A stretch of 64,000 nt of DNA from Actinomadura darangshiensis (GCF_004349235.1 NZ_SMKY01000011.1:1-64000); one strand, 5' to 3'. Counted from the stretch's first letter, positions 45,574-54,330 are shown. The notes: generated by a model from the sequence alone, not told the origin. Numbers and translations: made by a program.

Positions 45574-47817
45574 ATGTGGCACTCACTCGTTCACGCCGTC
45601 GCGGCGACCCGTCGCCGCGCCCTCGTCACCGTCTGCGCAGCGGTACTGCTGGCGATCGTGGTCCCCCAGCTCGCACCGAAACTCTCCGCCGTGCAGGACG
45701 ATCGCGAGGCCAACGATCCGCCGGCCGCCGCCGAGTCCGTCCACGCCCGCGACCTGCTACGGCGCGCCTTCCCCGACGAGCGGGGCACCCCCGCGGTCAT
45801 CGTGGTGCGCGACGCGCACGGCCTGACGGCGGCGGACATGGCCGAGGTCGGGCGGATCGGCACCGCCCTGTCCGGGCCGAACCGTCCCGCCGAGGTGGCG
45901 GGCGCGGTGTCGGCGGTCACCGACCCGGCCCAGCGCACCGCGCTGACGTCCGCGGACGGCACGACCACCATGATCATGGTCGCGATGAAGGCGGCCCGCG
46001 GCGACGAGGCGTTCCAGCAGGGCATCGACCAGGTCCGCGATCTGACCGGCGGCAGGCGCGGCGACCTGCGGATCAAGGTCACCGGCCCGGCGGCCATCGC
46101 CCGGGACACCAACAAGGTCTTCGCCAGCGCCAACGTCGTGCTGTTCCTGGCGACCCTGGCGCTGGTCCTCGTGCTGCTCCTGGTCATCTACCGGTCGCCG
46201 CTGCTGGCCGCGGTCTCGCTGGTCGCGGTGGGGGTGGCGCTGCAGCTCACACAGGCCATCGGCGCCGCGCTGGTGAAGGCCGGGCTGTTCCAGGTCACCT
46301 CCGAGACACCGTCGATCATGACGGTGGTCCTCTTCGGCATCGGCACCGACTACTGCCTGTTCGTGATCAGCAGGTACCGGGAGGAACTGGCCGCCGACCC
46401 CGACCGGCAGGCGGCCATGGGACGGGCGATGGCCGGGGTCGGCGAGGCCATCGCGTCCAGCGCCACCACGATCGTGCTCGCGCTGCTCGCCCTGCTGCTG
46501 GCCACGCTGCCCGCGCTGCGCGGCTTCGGGCCGCTGCTGGCGCTCTCGGTCGCGCTGATGTTCGCCGTCACCGTCCTGCTCGTGCCCGCCCTGCTCATCC
46601 TGCTCGGCGGGGCGGCCTTCTGGCCCGGGAAGCCTCCTGCCGGGCACGGCTTCACCGGCGGGTTCGGGCTCGGCCACGCGCTCTTCGACCGCATCGCCGC
46701 GCTCGTGATCCGCCGTCCGGCGGGCGCGGCGCTGATCGTCCTGGCGCTGGTCGGTACCCTGTCGGCGGGCCTCGCCGGGTACAAGGAAAGCTACAACTGG
46801 ATCGCGGGCTTCCGGGTCGGCACCGACTCCCAGCAGGGGCAGCGGATGCTCCAGGAGGCCTTCCCGGCCGGGCGGCTCGCGCCCACCACCGTCCTCGTCC
46901 GCGCGGAGGGCGGCCGGGTCGACGCCCAGGCCCGGGCCATCGACGCCGTCGCCTCGGCGGTGGCGGGCGTCCCGGGCGTGCGGGAGGTCTCCGGCCCCAC
47001 CCGGCCCGGTGGCAGCCCGTCCGGCCCGGAGATCACCCCGGCCGGGCGGCCGTTCGTCTCCCCGTCCGGGCAGGTGGCACGGCTCACCGTGGTGTACGCG
47101 GACGACCCCTACGGCGCCGCCGCCCTGGACCGGACCGACCGGGTGCGCGACACGGCGCGGGCCGCCGCGCGGGGCGCGCCCGTCCAGGTCCTGGTGGGCG
47201 GGGAGACGGCGATCACGCACGACATCAGGGCCGCGAGCAACCGCGACCTGCTGCTGATCGCGCCGGTGACCCTGCTGCTGATCCTGCTCGTCCTCGGGCT
47301 GCTGTTCCGCTCGCTGCTCGCCCCGCTCTACCTGGTGGCGACGATCGTGGCGACGGTCTTCGCGGCGCTGGGCCTGACCTCCATCGTGATGCTGACGCTC
47401 GGGCACCAGGACGGCATGGGCGAGCTGGTCACCACCTACACCTTCGTGCTACTGGTCGCGCTGGGCGTCGACTACAACATCTTCCTCGCCACCCGGCTGC
47501 GCGAGGAGATCCGGGCCCGCGGGGTCGAGGACGGCATCCGGCGGGCGGTCGGCCGGACCGGCGGGGTGATCAGCGCGGCCGGCGTGATCCTGGCCGGCAC
47601 CTTCACCATCCTGATGTCGCAGCCGACCGACGGCCTGCTGCAGTTCGGCTTCGCCGTCAGCCTGGGCATCCTGCTGGACACGTTCCTGATCCGCGCCGTC
47701 CTGGTGCCCGCGACCGTGCGGCTGCTCGGCGAGCGCGCCTGGTGGCCGGCGAGGCTCGCCCCCGCGCCGGACGCGGCCGGGCCGGTACGGGACGGCACCC
47801 CGGCCCGGCGCGGCTGA
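45574..47817 (+). CDS. MMPL/RND-family transporter
   Basis: A 747-residue protein with the twice-repeated RND layout: one helix, a large extracytoplasmic domain, then about five helices. Conserved parts are FGIGTDYCLFVISRYREEL and LVALGVDYNIFLATRLREEI in the two helix-4 regions, where Asp relays protons. Relatives export lipids or hydrophobic natural products. A GAGGAAG site precedes the ATG. A TetR gene follows 109 bases later, and repeats in the upstream gap may be its operators. It could export the product of the neighbouring cluster. Confidence 0.88.
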   Translation: MWHSLVHAVAATRRRALVTVCAAVLLAIVVPQLAPKLSAVQDDREANDPPAAAESVHARDLLRRAFPDERGTPAVIVVRDAHGLTAADMAEVGRIGTALSGPNRPAEVAGAVSAVTDPAQRTALTSADGTTTMIMVAMKAARGDEAFQQGIDQVRDLTGGRRGDLRIKVTGPAAIARDTNKVFASANVVLFLATLALVLVLLLVIYRSPLLAAVSLVAVGVALQLTQAIGAALVKAGLFQVTSETPSIMTVVLFGIGTDYCLFVISRYREELAADPDRQAAMGRAMAGVGEAIASSATTIVLALLALLLATLPALRGFGPLLALSVALMFAVTVLLVPALLILLGGAAFWPGKPPAGHGFTGGFGLGHALFDRIAALVIRRPAGAALIVLALVGTLSAGLAGYKESYNWIAGFRVGTDSQQGQRMLQEAFPAGRLAPTTVLVRAEGGRVDAQARAIDAVASAVAGVPGVREVSGPTRPGGSPSGPEITPAGRPFVSPSGQVARLTVVYADDPYGAAALDRTDRVRDTARAAARGAPVQVLVGGETAITHDIRAASNRDLLLIAPVTLLLILLVLGLLFRSLLAPLYLVATIVATVFAALGLTSIVMLTLGHQDGMGELVTTYTFVLLVALGVDYNIFLATRLREEIRARGVEDGIRRAVGRTGGVISAAGVILAGTFTILMSQPTDGLLQFGFAVSLGILLDTFLIRAVLVPATVRLLGERAWWPARLAPAPDAAGPVRDGTPARRG

Positions 47818-47914
47818 GCCGGGGTGCGGCCGATCCCCGCCGAGGGTGCGGACTTGTCTGTGCCCCCGCAGGCTCCGCGCCCTCGGCGGCCCTTCCGGCG
47901 GGAGCCGGCGGACA

Positions 47915-47920
47915 TAGCAT
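47915..47920 (+). promoter_or_regulatory. -10 element for the second tetR gene
   Basis: TAGCAT lies 6 bases before the ATG at 47927, matching the leaderless pattern. Confidence 0.5.
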
Positions 47921-47926
47921 GGTCAG

Positions 47927-48505
47927 ATGCCGAAGATAAGTGCCCCGTCCCTTGCCGAGCACCGCGCGAGGCAGCGCGCGGCGCTCATCAGCGCGGCGCG
48001 GGACCTGCTGCTGGAAGGCGGCTACCAGGCACTCAGCTTCGGGGCCGTGGCCGAGCGCGCCGAGCTGGCCCGGCCGAGCGTGTACTGGTACTTCAAGTCG
48101 AAGGACGACATCATCGCGGCGATCTGCGAGGAGTCGCTGCCCGCCTTCCTCGCGCGCGTGCACGAGGCCATGTCGCACGCCGAGACCCCGCGCGACCGGC
48201 TGGCCGCCTACGTCCGCAGCCAGCTCGAGGCCGTCGCCGACGGTGAGCACCGGCTCGGGCAGATCGTCGCCCTGGTGCCGCTGGAGCCCGAGGTGCGCGA
48301 GCGGATCGCGGTGCTGCACGAGGGCCTGGCCGCGGAGATCACCGATGCGGTCGACGCGCTCGGCACGGTGCCGGGGCATCTCGGCGCCGCGCTCGCGCAG
48401 GGCGTGGTGGAGGCCGGCGTACAGCGCATCGAGGCCGGCGTCGACCCCGAACTCGTGATCGAGAGTGCGATGCGCATGGTCCTGTCCGGGCTGGTCGCCG
48501 GCTGA
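47927..48505 (+). CDS. TetR-family regulator
   Basis: The 192-residue protein has the helix-turn-helix in RAALISAARDLLLEGGYQAL, FGAVAERAELARPSVYWYFK. The C-terminal domain is helical and lacks other motifs. Its position just after the MMPL transporter suggests it controls that gene and perhaps itself. Its own -10 element shows it can be transcribed independently. The ligand is unknown. Confidence 0.86.
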   Translation: MPKISAPSLAEHRARQRAALISAARDLLLEGGYQALSFGAVAERAELARPSVYWYFKSKDDIIAAICEESLPAFLARVHEAMSHAETPRDRLAAYVRSQLEAVADGEHRLGQIVALVPLEPEVRERIAVLHEGLAAEITDAVDALGTVPGHLGAALAQGVVEAGVQRIEAGVDPELVIESAMRMVLSGLVAG

Positions 48506-48608
48506 CCGCCCGGTGACGCTCCCTACAACCGCGCTTCGCCGGCGACATCCCGACGCCGCGTCGGTAACGTCCGCCCCCGGCGACGCATCGAAACGTGAGG
48601 AGCACGGT

Positions 48609-49895
48609 GTGCACGGGGTGAGATCACGCGCGGTCCTGTCAGTGGTGAGCCTGGTCCTAGCGGGGGTGTCGGTCGCCTATCCGGCGTCGGCGGCGTCCTG
48701 CAGGATCACCTTCCGAGACGAGTCCTGGCGCTTCGGCGCCTTCACCAAGCCGGACGGCACGTCCACCAACGACGTCAGCCTCGTCGACGTCGACGGCGAC
48801 GGGCACCTGGACGTGTTCGTGAGCGAGGGCACGGCCACGTTCGAGGGCAGGCAGAGCCATCTGCTGATGAACGACGGGCACGGCCGCTTCCGGGACGAGA
48901 CCACGCGCCGGCTGCCCGCGATCTCCATCAACAGCGGCAAGGTCGCGTGGGGCGACATCGACGGCACCGGCCGCCTGAGCGCGCTCGTGTCGGGCTCCGG
49001 GGACCGGCCCGGGCAGCTCCTCCTGAACGATGGGCACGGCTACTTCCGCGACGCCACCGACCGGCTGCCCGCGGAACCGCAGACGGTGAGCGCCAACGTC
49101 ACGCTGGTGGACATCGACGGGAACCGCACGCTGGACGCGCTCGTCTCCAACGAGAACCCGTTCGACCCGAGCGACGACCACGGCGCCCAGAACTGGCTGT
49201 GGATCAACGACGGGCACGGCCGCTTCACCGACGAGACCGCCACCCGGTTACCGCAGCGGCTGGACCAGACCACGGCCGTCCGGGCCGGAAGGTTCACCGG
49301 CCACCGCCTCCCCGACCTGGTCGTCATCAACCGGGGGCAGAAACGCGTCCTCGTCAACGACGGGCACGGCCGCTTCACCGACGAGACGGCGGAGCGCTTC
49401 CCCGTCACCACCGACCCGAGCCGGGACGGGGCGCTCCACGACTTCCGCGGCGCCGGCGTCCTCGACCTCCTGGTCTCCAACAGCCAGAACGCCCCGATGA
49501 CCTACTACCGCAACGACGGCCGCGGGCACTTCACCGCGGTCCCCGTCGGCATCCCGCAACTGAAGGACGAGGTCGACTCGGCCATCGCGCTCGGCGACCT
49601 GAACCGCGACGGCCACATCGACGTGTTCCAGACCAACGCCGGGCCGCGCAGCAACGGCTCGCACACCTTCCAGGGCGGTCCCAGCCGGTTCTTCGCCGGC
49701 GACGGGCACGGGCACTTCGCCGACCGGACGGCGGACCACTTCCCGCCGATGCCCGACGACCCGTCCATCTCGGTGGCGCTCGGCGACATCAACGGCGACG
49801 GCGTCCAGGACGTCCTGCTCGGCAACGGCAGCGACGACACCATCACGGGCGAGGTACCGCTGCGCCTCTACATGAGCCACCGCACGCGCCGCTGA
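48609..49895 (+). CDS. Secreted FG-GAP/VCBS-repeat protein
   Basis: This 428-residue protein starts with GTG after GAGGAG and has a Sec signal peptide (AVLSVVSLVLAGVSVAYPAS). The mature part is a beta-propeller of FG-GAP-type repeats with calcium-loop motifs: DVDGDGHLDVFV, DIDGTGRLSALVS, DIDGNRTLDALVS, DLNRDGHIDVF and DINGDGVQDVLLG. Between them, DGHGRF and DGHGHF units repeat six or seven times. It probably forms an extracellular calcium-binding propeller that binds ligands or surfaces. No catalytic residues are evident. It is followed by a methyltransferase gene one base after its stop. Confidence 0.82.
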   Translation: MHGVRSRAVLSVVSLVLAGVSVAYPASAASCRITFRDESWRFGAFTKPDGTSTNDVSLVDVDGDGHLDVFVSEGTATFEGRQSHLLMNDGHGRFRDETTRRLPAISINSGKVAWGDIDGTGRLSALVSGSGDRPGQLLLNDGHGYFRDATDRLPAEPQTVSANVTLVDIDGNRTLDALVSNENPFDPSDDHGAQNWLWINDGHGRFTDETATRLPQRLDQTTAVRAGRFTGHRLPDLVVINRGQKRVLVNDGHGRFTDETAERFPVTTDPSRDGALHDFRGAGVLDLLVSNSQNAPMTYYRNDGRGHFTAVPVGIPQLKDEVDSAIALGDLNRDGHIDVFQTNAGPRSNGSHTFQGGPSRFFAGDGHGHFADRTADHFPPMPDDPSISVALGDINGDGVQDVLLGNGSDDTITGEVPLRLYMSHRTRR

Positions 49896-49896
49896 C

Positions 49897-50664
49897 GTGA
49901 TCCCGCTCCCAGAGCAGCCGGACATCGACGTGACGGTGCCCAACGTGGCCCGCATGTACGACTACGCCCTCGGCGGCAAGGAGAACTTCCCCGCCGACCG
50001 GATCGCCGCCGAGCGGGCCATGGCCATGGTCCCGGACGCCCGCGCCGCCTTCTTCGCCAACCGGTCGTTCCTGCGCCGGAGCGTGGCGTACCTCCTGGAC
50101 CGCGGCGTCCGGCAGTTCCTGGACATCGGGACGGGGCTGCCGACGCAGGGCAACGTCCACGAGTTGGTGCCGCCCGACGCCCAGGTCGTCTATGTCGACT
50201 ACGACCCCGTAGTCGTCAGCCACGCGAGCATGCTCCTCGCCGGCGTCGGGAACGCCGTCACGCTGGCGGGCGACCTGCGCCGGCCCGACGAGATCCTCGC
50301 CGCCGCGCCGCTGGACTTCCGGCGCCCGGTCGGCGTCCTGCTCGTCGCGGTGCTCCATTTCCTCCCGGACGGGGAGCGGCCGTTCGCGCACGTGGCCCGG
50401 CTGCGGGAGGCCATGGCACCCGGCAGCCACCTGGTGCTCTCGCACGGCACCACCGGCGACCGGGCGGCGCGGATGAACCAGGTCGCCAAGGTGTACGACT
50501 CGGCGACGGCGCCGCTGGTGCTGCGCGGCGCCGCTGAGCTGATGCCGTTCTTCGCGGGGCTGGAGCTGCTCGATCCGGGGCTGGTGCCGGTCACCGACTG
50601 GCGTCCGGACGCGGCCGAGCGCCCGGTCTCGATCATTCTCGCCGGAGTCGGCCGCAAGGACTGA
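49897..50664 (+). CDS. DUF574-type SAM-dependent methyltransferase
   Basis: A 255-residue protein of the actinobacterial S-adenosyl methyltransferase family PF04672. Signatures are PNVARMYDYALGGKENFPAD at the N-terminus, FLDIGTGLPTQGNVHE (SAM motif I), VVYVDYDPVVVSH (motif II) and VAVLHFLPD (motif IV). These proteins are abundant in actinomycetes, but their substrates are mostly unknown. The GTG start is one base after the FG-GAP stop codon, so the genes form an operon. A hairpin follows the stop codon. Confidence 0.88.
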   Translation: MIPLPEQPDIDVTVPNVARMYDYALGGKENFPADRIAAERAMAMVPDARAAFFANRSFLRRSVAYLLDRGVRQFLDIGTGLPTQGNVHELVPPDAQVVYVDYDPVVVSHASMLLAGVGNAVTLAGDLRRPDEILAAAPLDFRRPVGVLLVAVLHFLPDGERPFAHVARLREAMAPGSHLVLSHGTTGDRAARMNQVAKVYDSATAPLVLRGAAELMPFFAGLELLDPGLVPVTDWRPDAAERPVSIILAGVGRKD

Positions 50665-50684
50665 GCCGCCACCCGCCTCAGTCC
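50658..50684. terminator. Compact bidirectional hairpin between the methyltransferase and flavin reductase genes
   Basis: GGACTGAG (50658-50665) pairs perfectly with CTCAGTCC (50677-50684). The arms contain the stop codons of both convergent genes. Confidence 0.6.
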
Positions 50685-51208
50685 ACTCCGGCCGCGCTGT
50701 GCGGCTGGGCGGCGAGGCCGTGGAAGCGGCCCATGTGCCGGACCAGCGGGGAATCGTCCCCGCCCAGCTCCGTCCCGACCACCAGCCCGACCACGTGCAG
50801 GTGGTCGCCGAGCCGCCGCACCTGCCGCCGCCGGCAGGTGAGGCGTGCGATGTCCCCGGCCAGGAAGGGCAGGCCGAGGTCGCCGCGGTGCCACTCGGTC
50901 GGCGTCGCGAACCGTGCCGCACCGCGCTGGGCGAAGCGGTGGGCCAGGTCCTCCTGCCCCGCCGCGAGGATGTTGATCCCGAAGTGGCGGTGCCGCCGCA
51001 GCCCGGCCCAGCTCGCCGAGCCGGTGCGCACGCAGAACGAGACCAGCGGCGGCTCCAGGCTGACCGAGGTGAACGAGGTGGCGGTGAAGCCGACCGGGGC
51101 GTCCGGCGCGCCGCCCGTCACGATCACCACCCCGCTGGCGTGCCGGCGCAGCGCCGACCGGAAGGTGTCGGCCCGGACGCCGGCGAGGTCGCGCTCACCG
51201 GCGCTCAC
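50678..51208 (-). CDS. Flavin reductase-like protein
   Basis: A 176-residue split-barrel flavin-binding protein. FRSALRRHASGVVIVTGGAP, PVGFTATSFTSVSLEPPLVS and HRHFGINILAAGQEDLAHRF are typical of NAD(P)H:flavin reductases that feed reduced FMN/FAD to monooxygenases. The GTG overlaps the hemF2 stop by four bases, so it is the last gene of the second hem operon. Its partner is not obvious; it might supply reduced flavin to a cluster oxygenase or help keep porphyrinogens reduced. The latter is conjecture. Confidence 0.82.
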   Translation of the reverse strand: MSAGERDLAGVRADTFRSALRRHASGVVIVTGGAPDAPVGFTATSFTSVSLEPPLVSFCVRTGSASWAGLRRHRHFGINILAAGQEDLAHRFAQRGAARFATPTEWHRGDLGLPFLAGDIARLTCRRRQVRRLGDHLHVVGLVVGTELGGDDSPLVRHMGRFHGLAAQPHSAAGVD

Positions 51209-52110
51209 CGGTCGCCCGCCCAGTCGCGCGGCTGGAGGAACGACGACAGCCGTTCCTCGGCCGAGCCCGGCTCCGGCACGACCCCGCGCGACCAGCGCAC
51301 GACCGGAGGCAGCGAGGCGAGCACGTTGTCGGCGTCGACGCCGGTATTGAGCCCGAACGTCGTCCCGATGTCGTACACCAGGTTGAACTCGACGTACCGG
51401 CCGCGCCGGGCGAGCTGCCAGTTCCGCTGCGCGTCCCCGTACGGCGTGCCCATCCGGCGCCGGACGATCGGAAGGTACGCCTCGGAGATCGCTGTGAGCG
51501 CCCCGCCCGTGAACGCGGCGAGCGCCGTGCGGTCCGCGCCCGAACCCGTCAGGTGGTCGAAGAAGACGCCGCCGACGCCGCGCATCTCGCCGCGGTGCTT
51601 GACGTAGAAGTACTCGTCGCAGTTCTTCTTCCATTCCTGGTACGCGCCGATCTCGTGTTCGTCGCAGCACCGCTTGATCGCTTTGTGGAAGGACTCCGCG
51701 TCCGTTTCGAAACCGTAGGACGGTGTCATGTCCATCCCGCCGCCCAGCCACCATTCGCCGTCCGCGTCGCTCACCTCGAAATACCGGAAGTTGGCGTGGA
51801 AAGACGGCACATAGGGATTCACCGCGTGCAGGACCATGGAGATGGACGCCGCCGAGTACTCCCGGCCCGCCAGCTCCGGGCCGGGCGCGGCCACCGGGTG
51901 CAGGTCGCGGCTGCGCAGCACCGAGACGTTGACCGCCGCGCGCTCGAACACGCCGCCGTCCTCCAGCGTCCGGGCCTCGCCATGGCCGAGCCCCGGCGAT
52001 CGCCAGGGATGCCGGGCGAACCGGCCGCCCGGGTCCAGGTCCTCGAACTCCGCGACGAGGCGCCGCTGGTGCCCGGTCATGAGCTCGGCGAACCGATCGA
52101 CAGCCGACAC
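51205..52110 (-). CDS. hemF: Oxygen-dependent coproporphyrinogen III oxidase, copy 2
   Basis: The 301-residue protein carries all main HemF blocks: NPYVPSFHANFRYFEVSD, WWLGGGMDMTPSYGFETD, CDEYFYVKHRGEMRGVGG, VFFDHL and RRGRYVEFNLVYDIGTTFGL. Unlike copy 1 it keeps Asp after FF. It would produce protoporphyrinogen IX with O2. The GTG at 52110 has a strong GGAGG site and gives SAVDRFAEL. It lies 16 bases after hemE2 and overlaps the flavin reductase gene. The two HemF copies are clearly diverged in sequence, so this is not a recent duplication. Confidence 0.93.
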   Translation of the reverse strand: MSAVDRFAELMTGHQRRLVAEFEDLDPGGRFARHPWRSPGLGHGEARTLEDGGVFERAAVNVSVLRSRDLHPVAAPGPELAGREYSAASISMVLHAVNPYVPSFHANFRYFEVSDADGEWWLGGGMDMTPSYGFETDAESFHKAIKRCCDEHEIGAYQEWKKNCDEYFYVKHRGEMRGVGGVFFDHLTGSGADRTALAAFTGGALTAISEAYLPIVRRRMGTPYGDAQRNWQLARRGRYVEFNLVYDIGTTFGLNTGVDADNVLASLPPVVRWSRGVVPEPGSAEERLSSFLQPRDWAGDR

Positions 52111-52126
52111 GGAGGACCTCCGGAGT

Positions 52127-53185
52127 TCAGTTGGGTTGGGTGAAGCCGGCGACGGTGTCGACGACGGCGGCGACGGCGTCGACCGGGGTCCGCGGCAGGA
52201 TGCTGTGCCCGAGGTTGAAGATGTGCGGGCCGCCCGCGCCGTCCCGCAGCACGCGCAGCGTCTTGGCACGGGCCTGGCCGGCCCCGCCGAGCAGCGCCGC
52301 CGGATCGAGGTTGCCCTGCAGGGTCTTGCCGCCGAGCAGGGCCCGGCTGCGGCCGAGCGGCATCCGCCAGTCCACGCTCACCACCTCGGCGGGCAGCGTC
52401 GCGATCGACGGGTAGAGATGCGCCGCGCAGGTCGCCAGGTAGACGCGCGGCACCTCCAGCTCGCCGAGCGCGGCCAGCAGCCGGTTCAGGTAGGGCAGCC
52501 CGAACTCGGTGTACGCCTGCTGTTCGAGGATGCCCGCCCAGCTGTCGTAGATCTGGATCACGTCGGCGCCCGCGGCCACCTGCTCGCACACCTGGCGCAG
52601 CGCCACCTCGGTGAGCAGTTCCAGCAGCCGGTGCGCGAGGCCGGGCTCGGCGTGCAGCCAGCCGCGGAAGTCGGCCTGCTCGCCGCGCGCGTACCCCTGG
52701 ACGAGGTAGGTGGCGAGGGTGAGCGGCCCGCCGCAGAACCCGATGATGGGCAGCGCCGTCCGGTCGCGGACCATCCGGAGCGCGGCGACGGCGGCCGGGG
52801 TGATCTCCTCCGGTTCCGGCAGCCGCAGCCGGCCGATCGCCGCCGCGGTGCGCACCGGGTCCTGGATGATCGGCCCGGGGGTGAACTCGACGGGCACGCC
52901 CATCGCGGTGACCGGGGACATGATGTCGGCGAACAGCAGCGCCGCGTCCAGCGGGAACCGGGCGAGCGGCTGCAGGGTCGCCGTCGCGGTCAGCTCCGGA
53001 TCCTCCAGCATGGCCTTCAGGCCGTGCCGCTCGCGCAGCTCGCGGTGCTCGGGCAGGTACTGGCCGGCCTGGCGCATCAGCCACACCGGCGGCCGCGACG
53101 TGCGGATCCCGCGGACCGCGCGGAGGAGCAGTGCGGCGTCCGGCGCCACCGGCGCGGTCCCGGGCCGGGTCAGTTCGCTGGTCAT
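52127..53185 (-). CDS. hemE: Uroporphyrinogen decarboxylase, copy 2 (altered active-site motif)
   Basis: A 352-residue HemE. Most of the family is conserved: LFADIMSPVTAMGVPVEFTP (catalytic Asp), YDSWAG, and HIFNLGHSILP. The N-terminal substrate motif reads RQAGQYLPEHR, so Gln42 replaces the second Arg of the usual RQAGRY pair that binds substrate carboxylates. It may still work, or may prefer a different isomer or partly decarboxylated substrate. The ATG overlaps the hemH stop by four bases. It differs from copy 1 throughout. Confidence 0.92.
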   Translation of the reverse strand: MTSELTRPGTAPVAPDAALLLRAVRGIRTSRPPVWLMRQAGQYLPEHRELRERHGLKAMLEDPELTATATLQPLARFPLDAALLFADIMSPVTAMGVPVEFTPGPIIQDPVRTAAAIGRLRLPEPEEITPAAVAALRMVRDRTALPIIGFCGGPLTLATYLVQGYARGEQADFRGWLHAEPGLAHRLLELLTEVALRQVCEQVAAGADVIQIYDSWAGILEQQAYTEFGLPYLNRLLAALGELEVPRVYLATCAAHLYPSIATLPAEVVSVDWRMPLGRSRALLGGKTLQGNLDPAALLGGAGQARAKTLRVLRDGAGGPHIFNLGHSILPRTPVDAVAAVVDTVAGFTQPN

Positions 53186-54282
53186 CGCAGCGTCGCCGTC
53201 GGCTCGGTGGTGTCGTAGCCGCCGGCCACCGAGTGGACGACGGTGCGGCACAGCGCGTTGTCGCAGCCCAGGCACTGGACGGGGTACTGGGCGCTCGCCG
53301 CTTCGCCCGACTTCAGGTGCCCGGCGACGATTTCGGCGAGGGCGGTGACGAAGGCGGGCCGCACGTTCGGCGCCGGCGCCCGCCGGATCTCGCGGATACC
53401 AGCCGCTTCGGCCCGCCGGAAGAGGTCGACGTCGATCTCGTACAGGGTCTCGATGTGGTCGGACGTGAACGCGACGCAGACGACCAGGACCTTGGTGACG
53501 CCCTGTCCGGCGAGCTTCTCGACCGCCGCGATCGTGCTCGGGCCGAGCCACGGCACCGGGCCGACCTTCGACTGGAACGACACCCGGTACGCGTTCGGCA
53601 CGTCGAGCTCGTCCATGATCGCGTCCACCGACGCGTGGATCTCGTGCGGGTACGGGTCGCCCTTGTTGATCACCTTCATCGGCATGGAGTGCGCGCTGAA
53701 CAGCAGCAGGACCCGGTCCCGATCGCCGGCGTCGAAGTCGGCCAGGCCGGCCCGGACCGTCTCGGCCATCGAGGCGACGTAGGCCGGGTGCCGGTACCAG
53801 CGGTCGAGGACGCTCCAGGTGAAGGCGGAGTGCAGCCCGGTCCGCTCGACCCCGCGCCACAGCTCGTTCAGGCTGGATCCGGAGGTCGTGCAGGAGAACT
53901 GCGGAAACTGCGGCATCGCGACGGCGCGGCGGACGCCGTCCGCCTTCATCCGTCGCAGGGTCGCGTCGGTGGACGGGTCCGAATAGCGCAAGGCGAGATA
54001 GTGCCGGTGCGGTGCGGTCGCAGGCGACAGGTCGTCCAGTGCCCGCACCATGGCCTCGCCCTGCCGCTCCAGCCAGCCCTTCAGCCGGGGCCCGCCGACC
54101 TCCGCGTGCTGCCGGCGCGCGCCGGGCGCGGACATGCGCGCCATCAGCGGGGACAGCCGCTTCTGCATCGGGAGCTGCATCAGCTCCCGGTCCATCAGCA
54201 GGGCGGAGAAGTAGCGCCGCACGTCGTCGAGATCGTTCGGTTCTCCCATGCTCAGCATGACCACCGCGGTGGGATCCGCCAT
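53182..54282 (-). CDS. hemH: Ferrochelatase of the mitochondrial [2Fe-2S] type
   Basis: This 366-residue enzyme inserts Fe2+ into protoporphyrin. The catalytic His198 is in FSAHSMPMKVINKGDPYPHE and Glu279 in FTSDHIETLYEID. The run QSKVGPVPWLGPST is very close to the animal and fungal enzyme. All four cluster cysteines of human ferrochelatase have counterparts: C131 (FPQFSCTTSGSS) and C337, C340, C345 (QCLGCDNALCR). Typical actinobacterial coproporphyrin ferrochelatases do not look like this. It is the first gene of the second hem operon, with GGGAGGGG before the ATG and an iron box further upstream. Confidence 0.95.
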   Translation of the reverse strand: MADPTAVVMLSMGEPNDLDDVRRYFSALLMDRELMQLPMQKRLSPLMARMSAPGARRQHAEVGGPRLKGWLERQGEAMVRALDDLSPATAPHRHYLALRYSDPSTDATLRRMKADGVRRAVAMPQFPQFSCTTSGSSLNELWRGVERTGLHSAFTWSVLDRWYRHPAYVASMAETVRAGLADFDAGDRDRVLLLFSAHSMPMKVINKGDPYPHEIHASVDAIMDELDVPNAYRVSFQSKVGPVPWLGPSTIAAVEKLAGQGVTKVLVVCVAFTSDHIETLYEIDVDLFRRAEAAGIREIRRAPAPNVRPAFVTALAEIVAGHLKSGEAASAQYPVQCLGCDNALCRTVVHSVAGGYDTTEPTATLR

Positions 54283-54311
54283 TTTCTGCACCCCTCCCTG
54301 AGCGATTGCCG

Positions 54312-54330
54312 AAAGGTTAGCCTCGCGTTC
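54312..54330 (-). promoter_or_regulatory. IdeR/DmdR-like iron box upstream of hemH2
   Basis: On the minus strand the site reads GAACGCGAGGCTAACCTTT. It matches about 12 of 19 consensus positions, including the intact right half AGGCTAACCT, and overlaps a TAACCT -10-like element 30 bases before the hemH start. Weaker than the efeUO boxes. Confidence 0.5.

Noticed and set aside
45576-47939. 787-codon frame overlapping the MMPL gene on the same strand
   Set aside because: An out-of-frame shadow with Arg/Ala/Gly runs; the MMPL frame has conserved transporter motifs.
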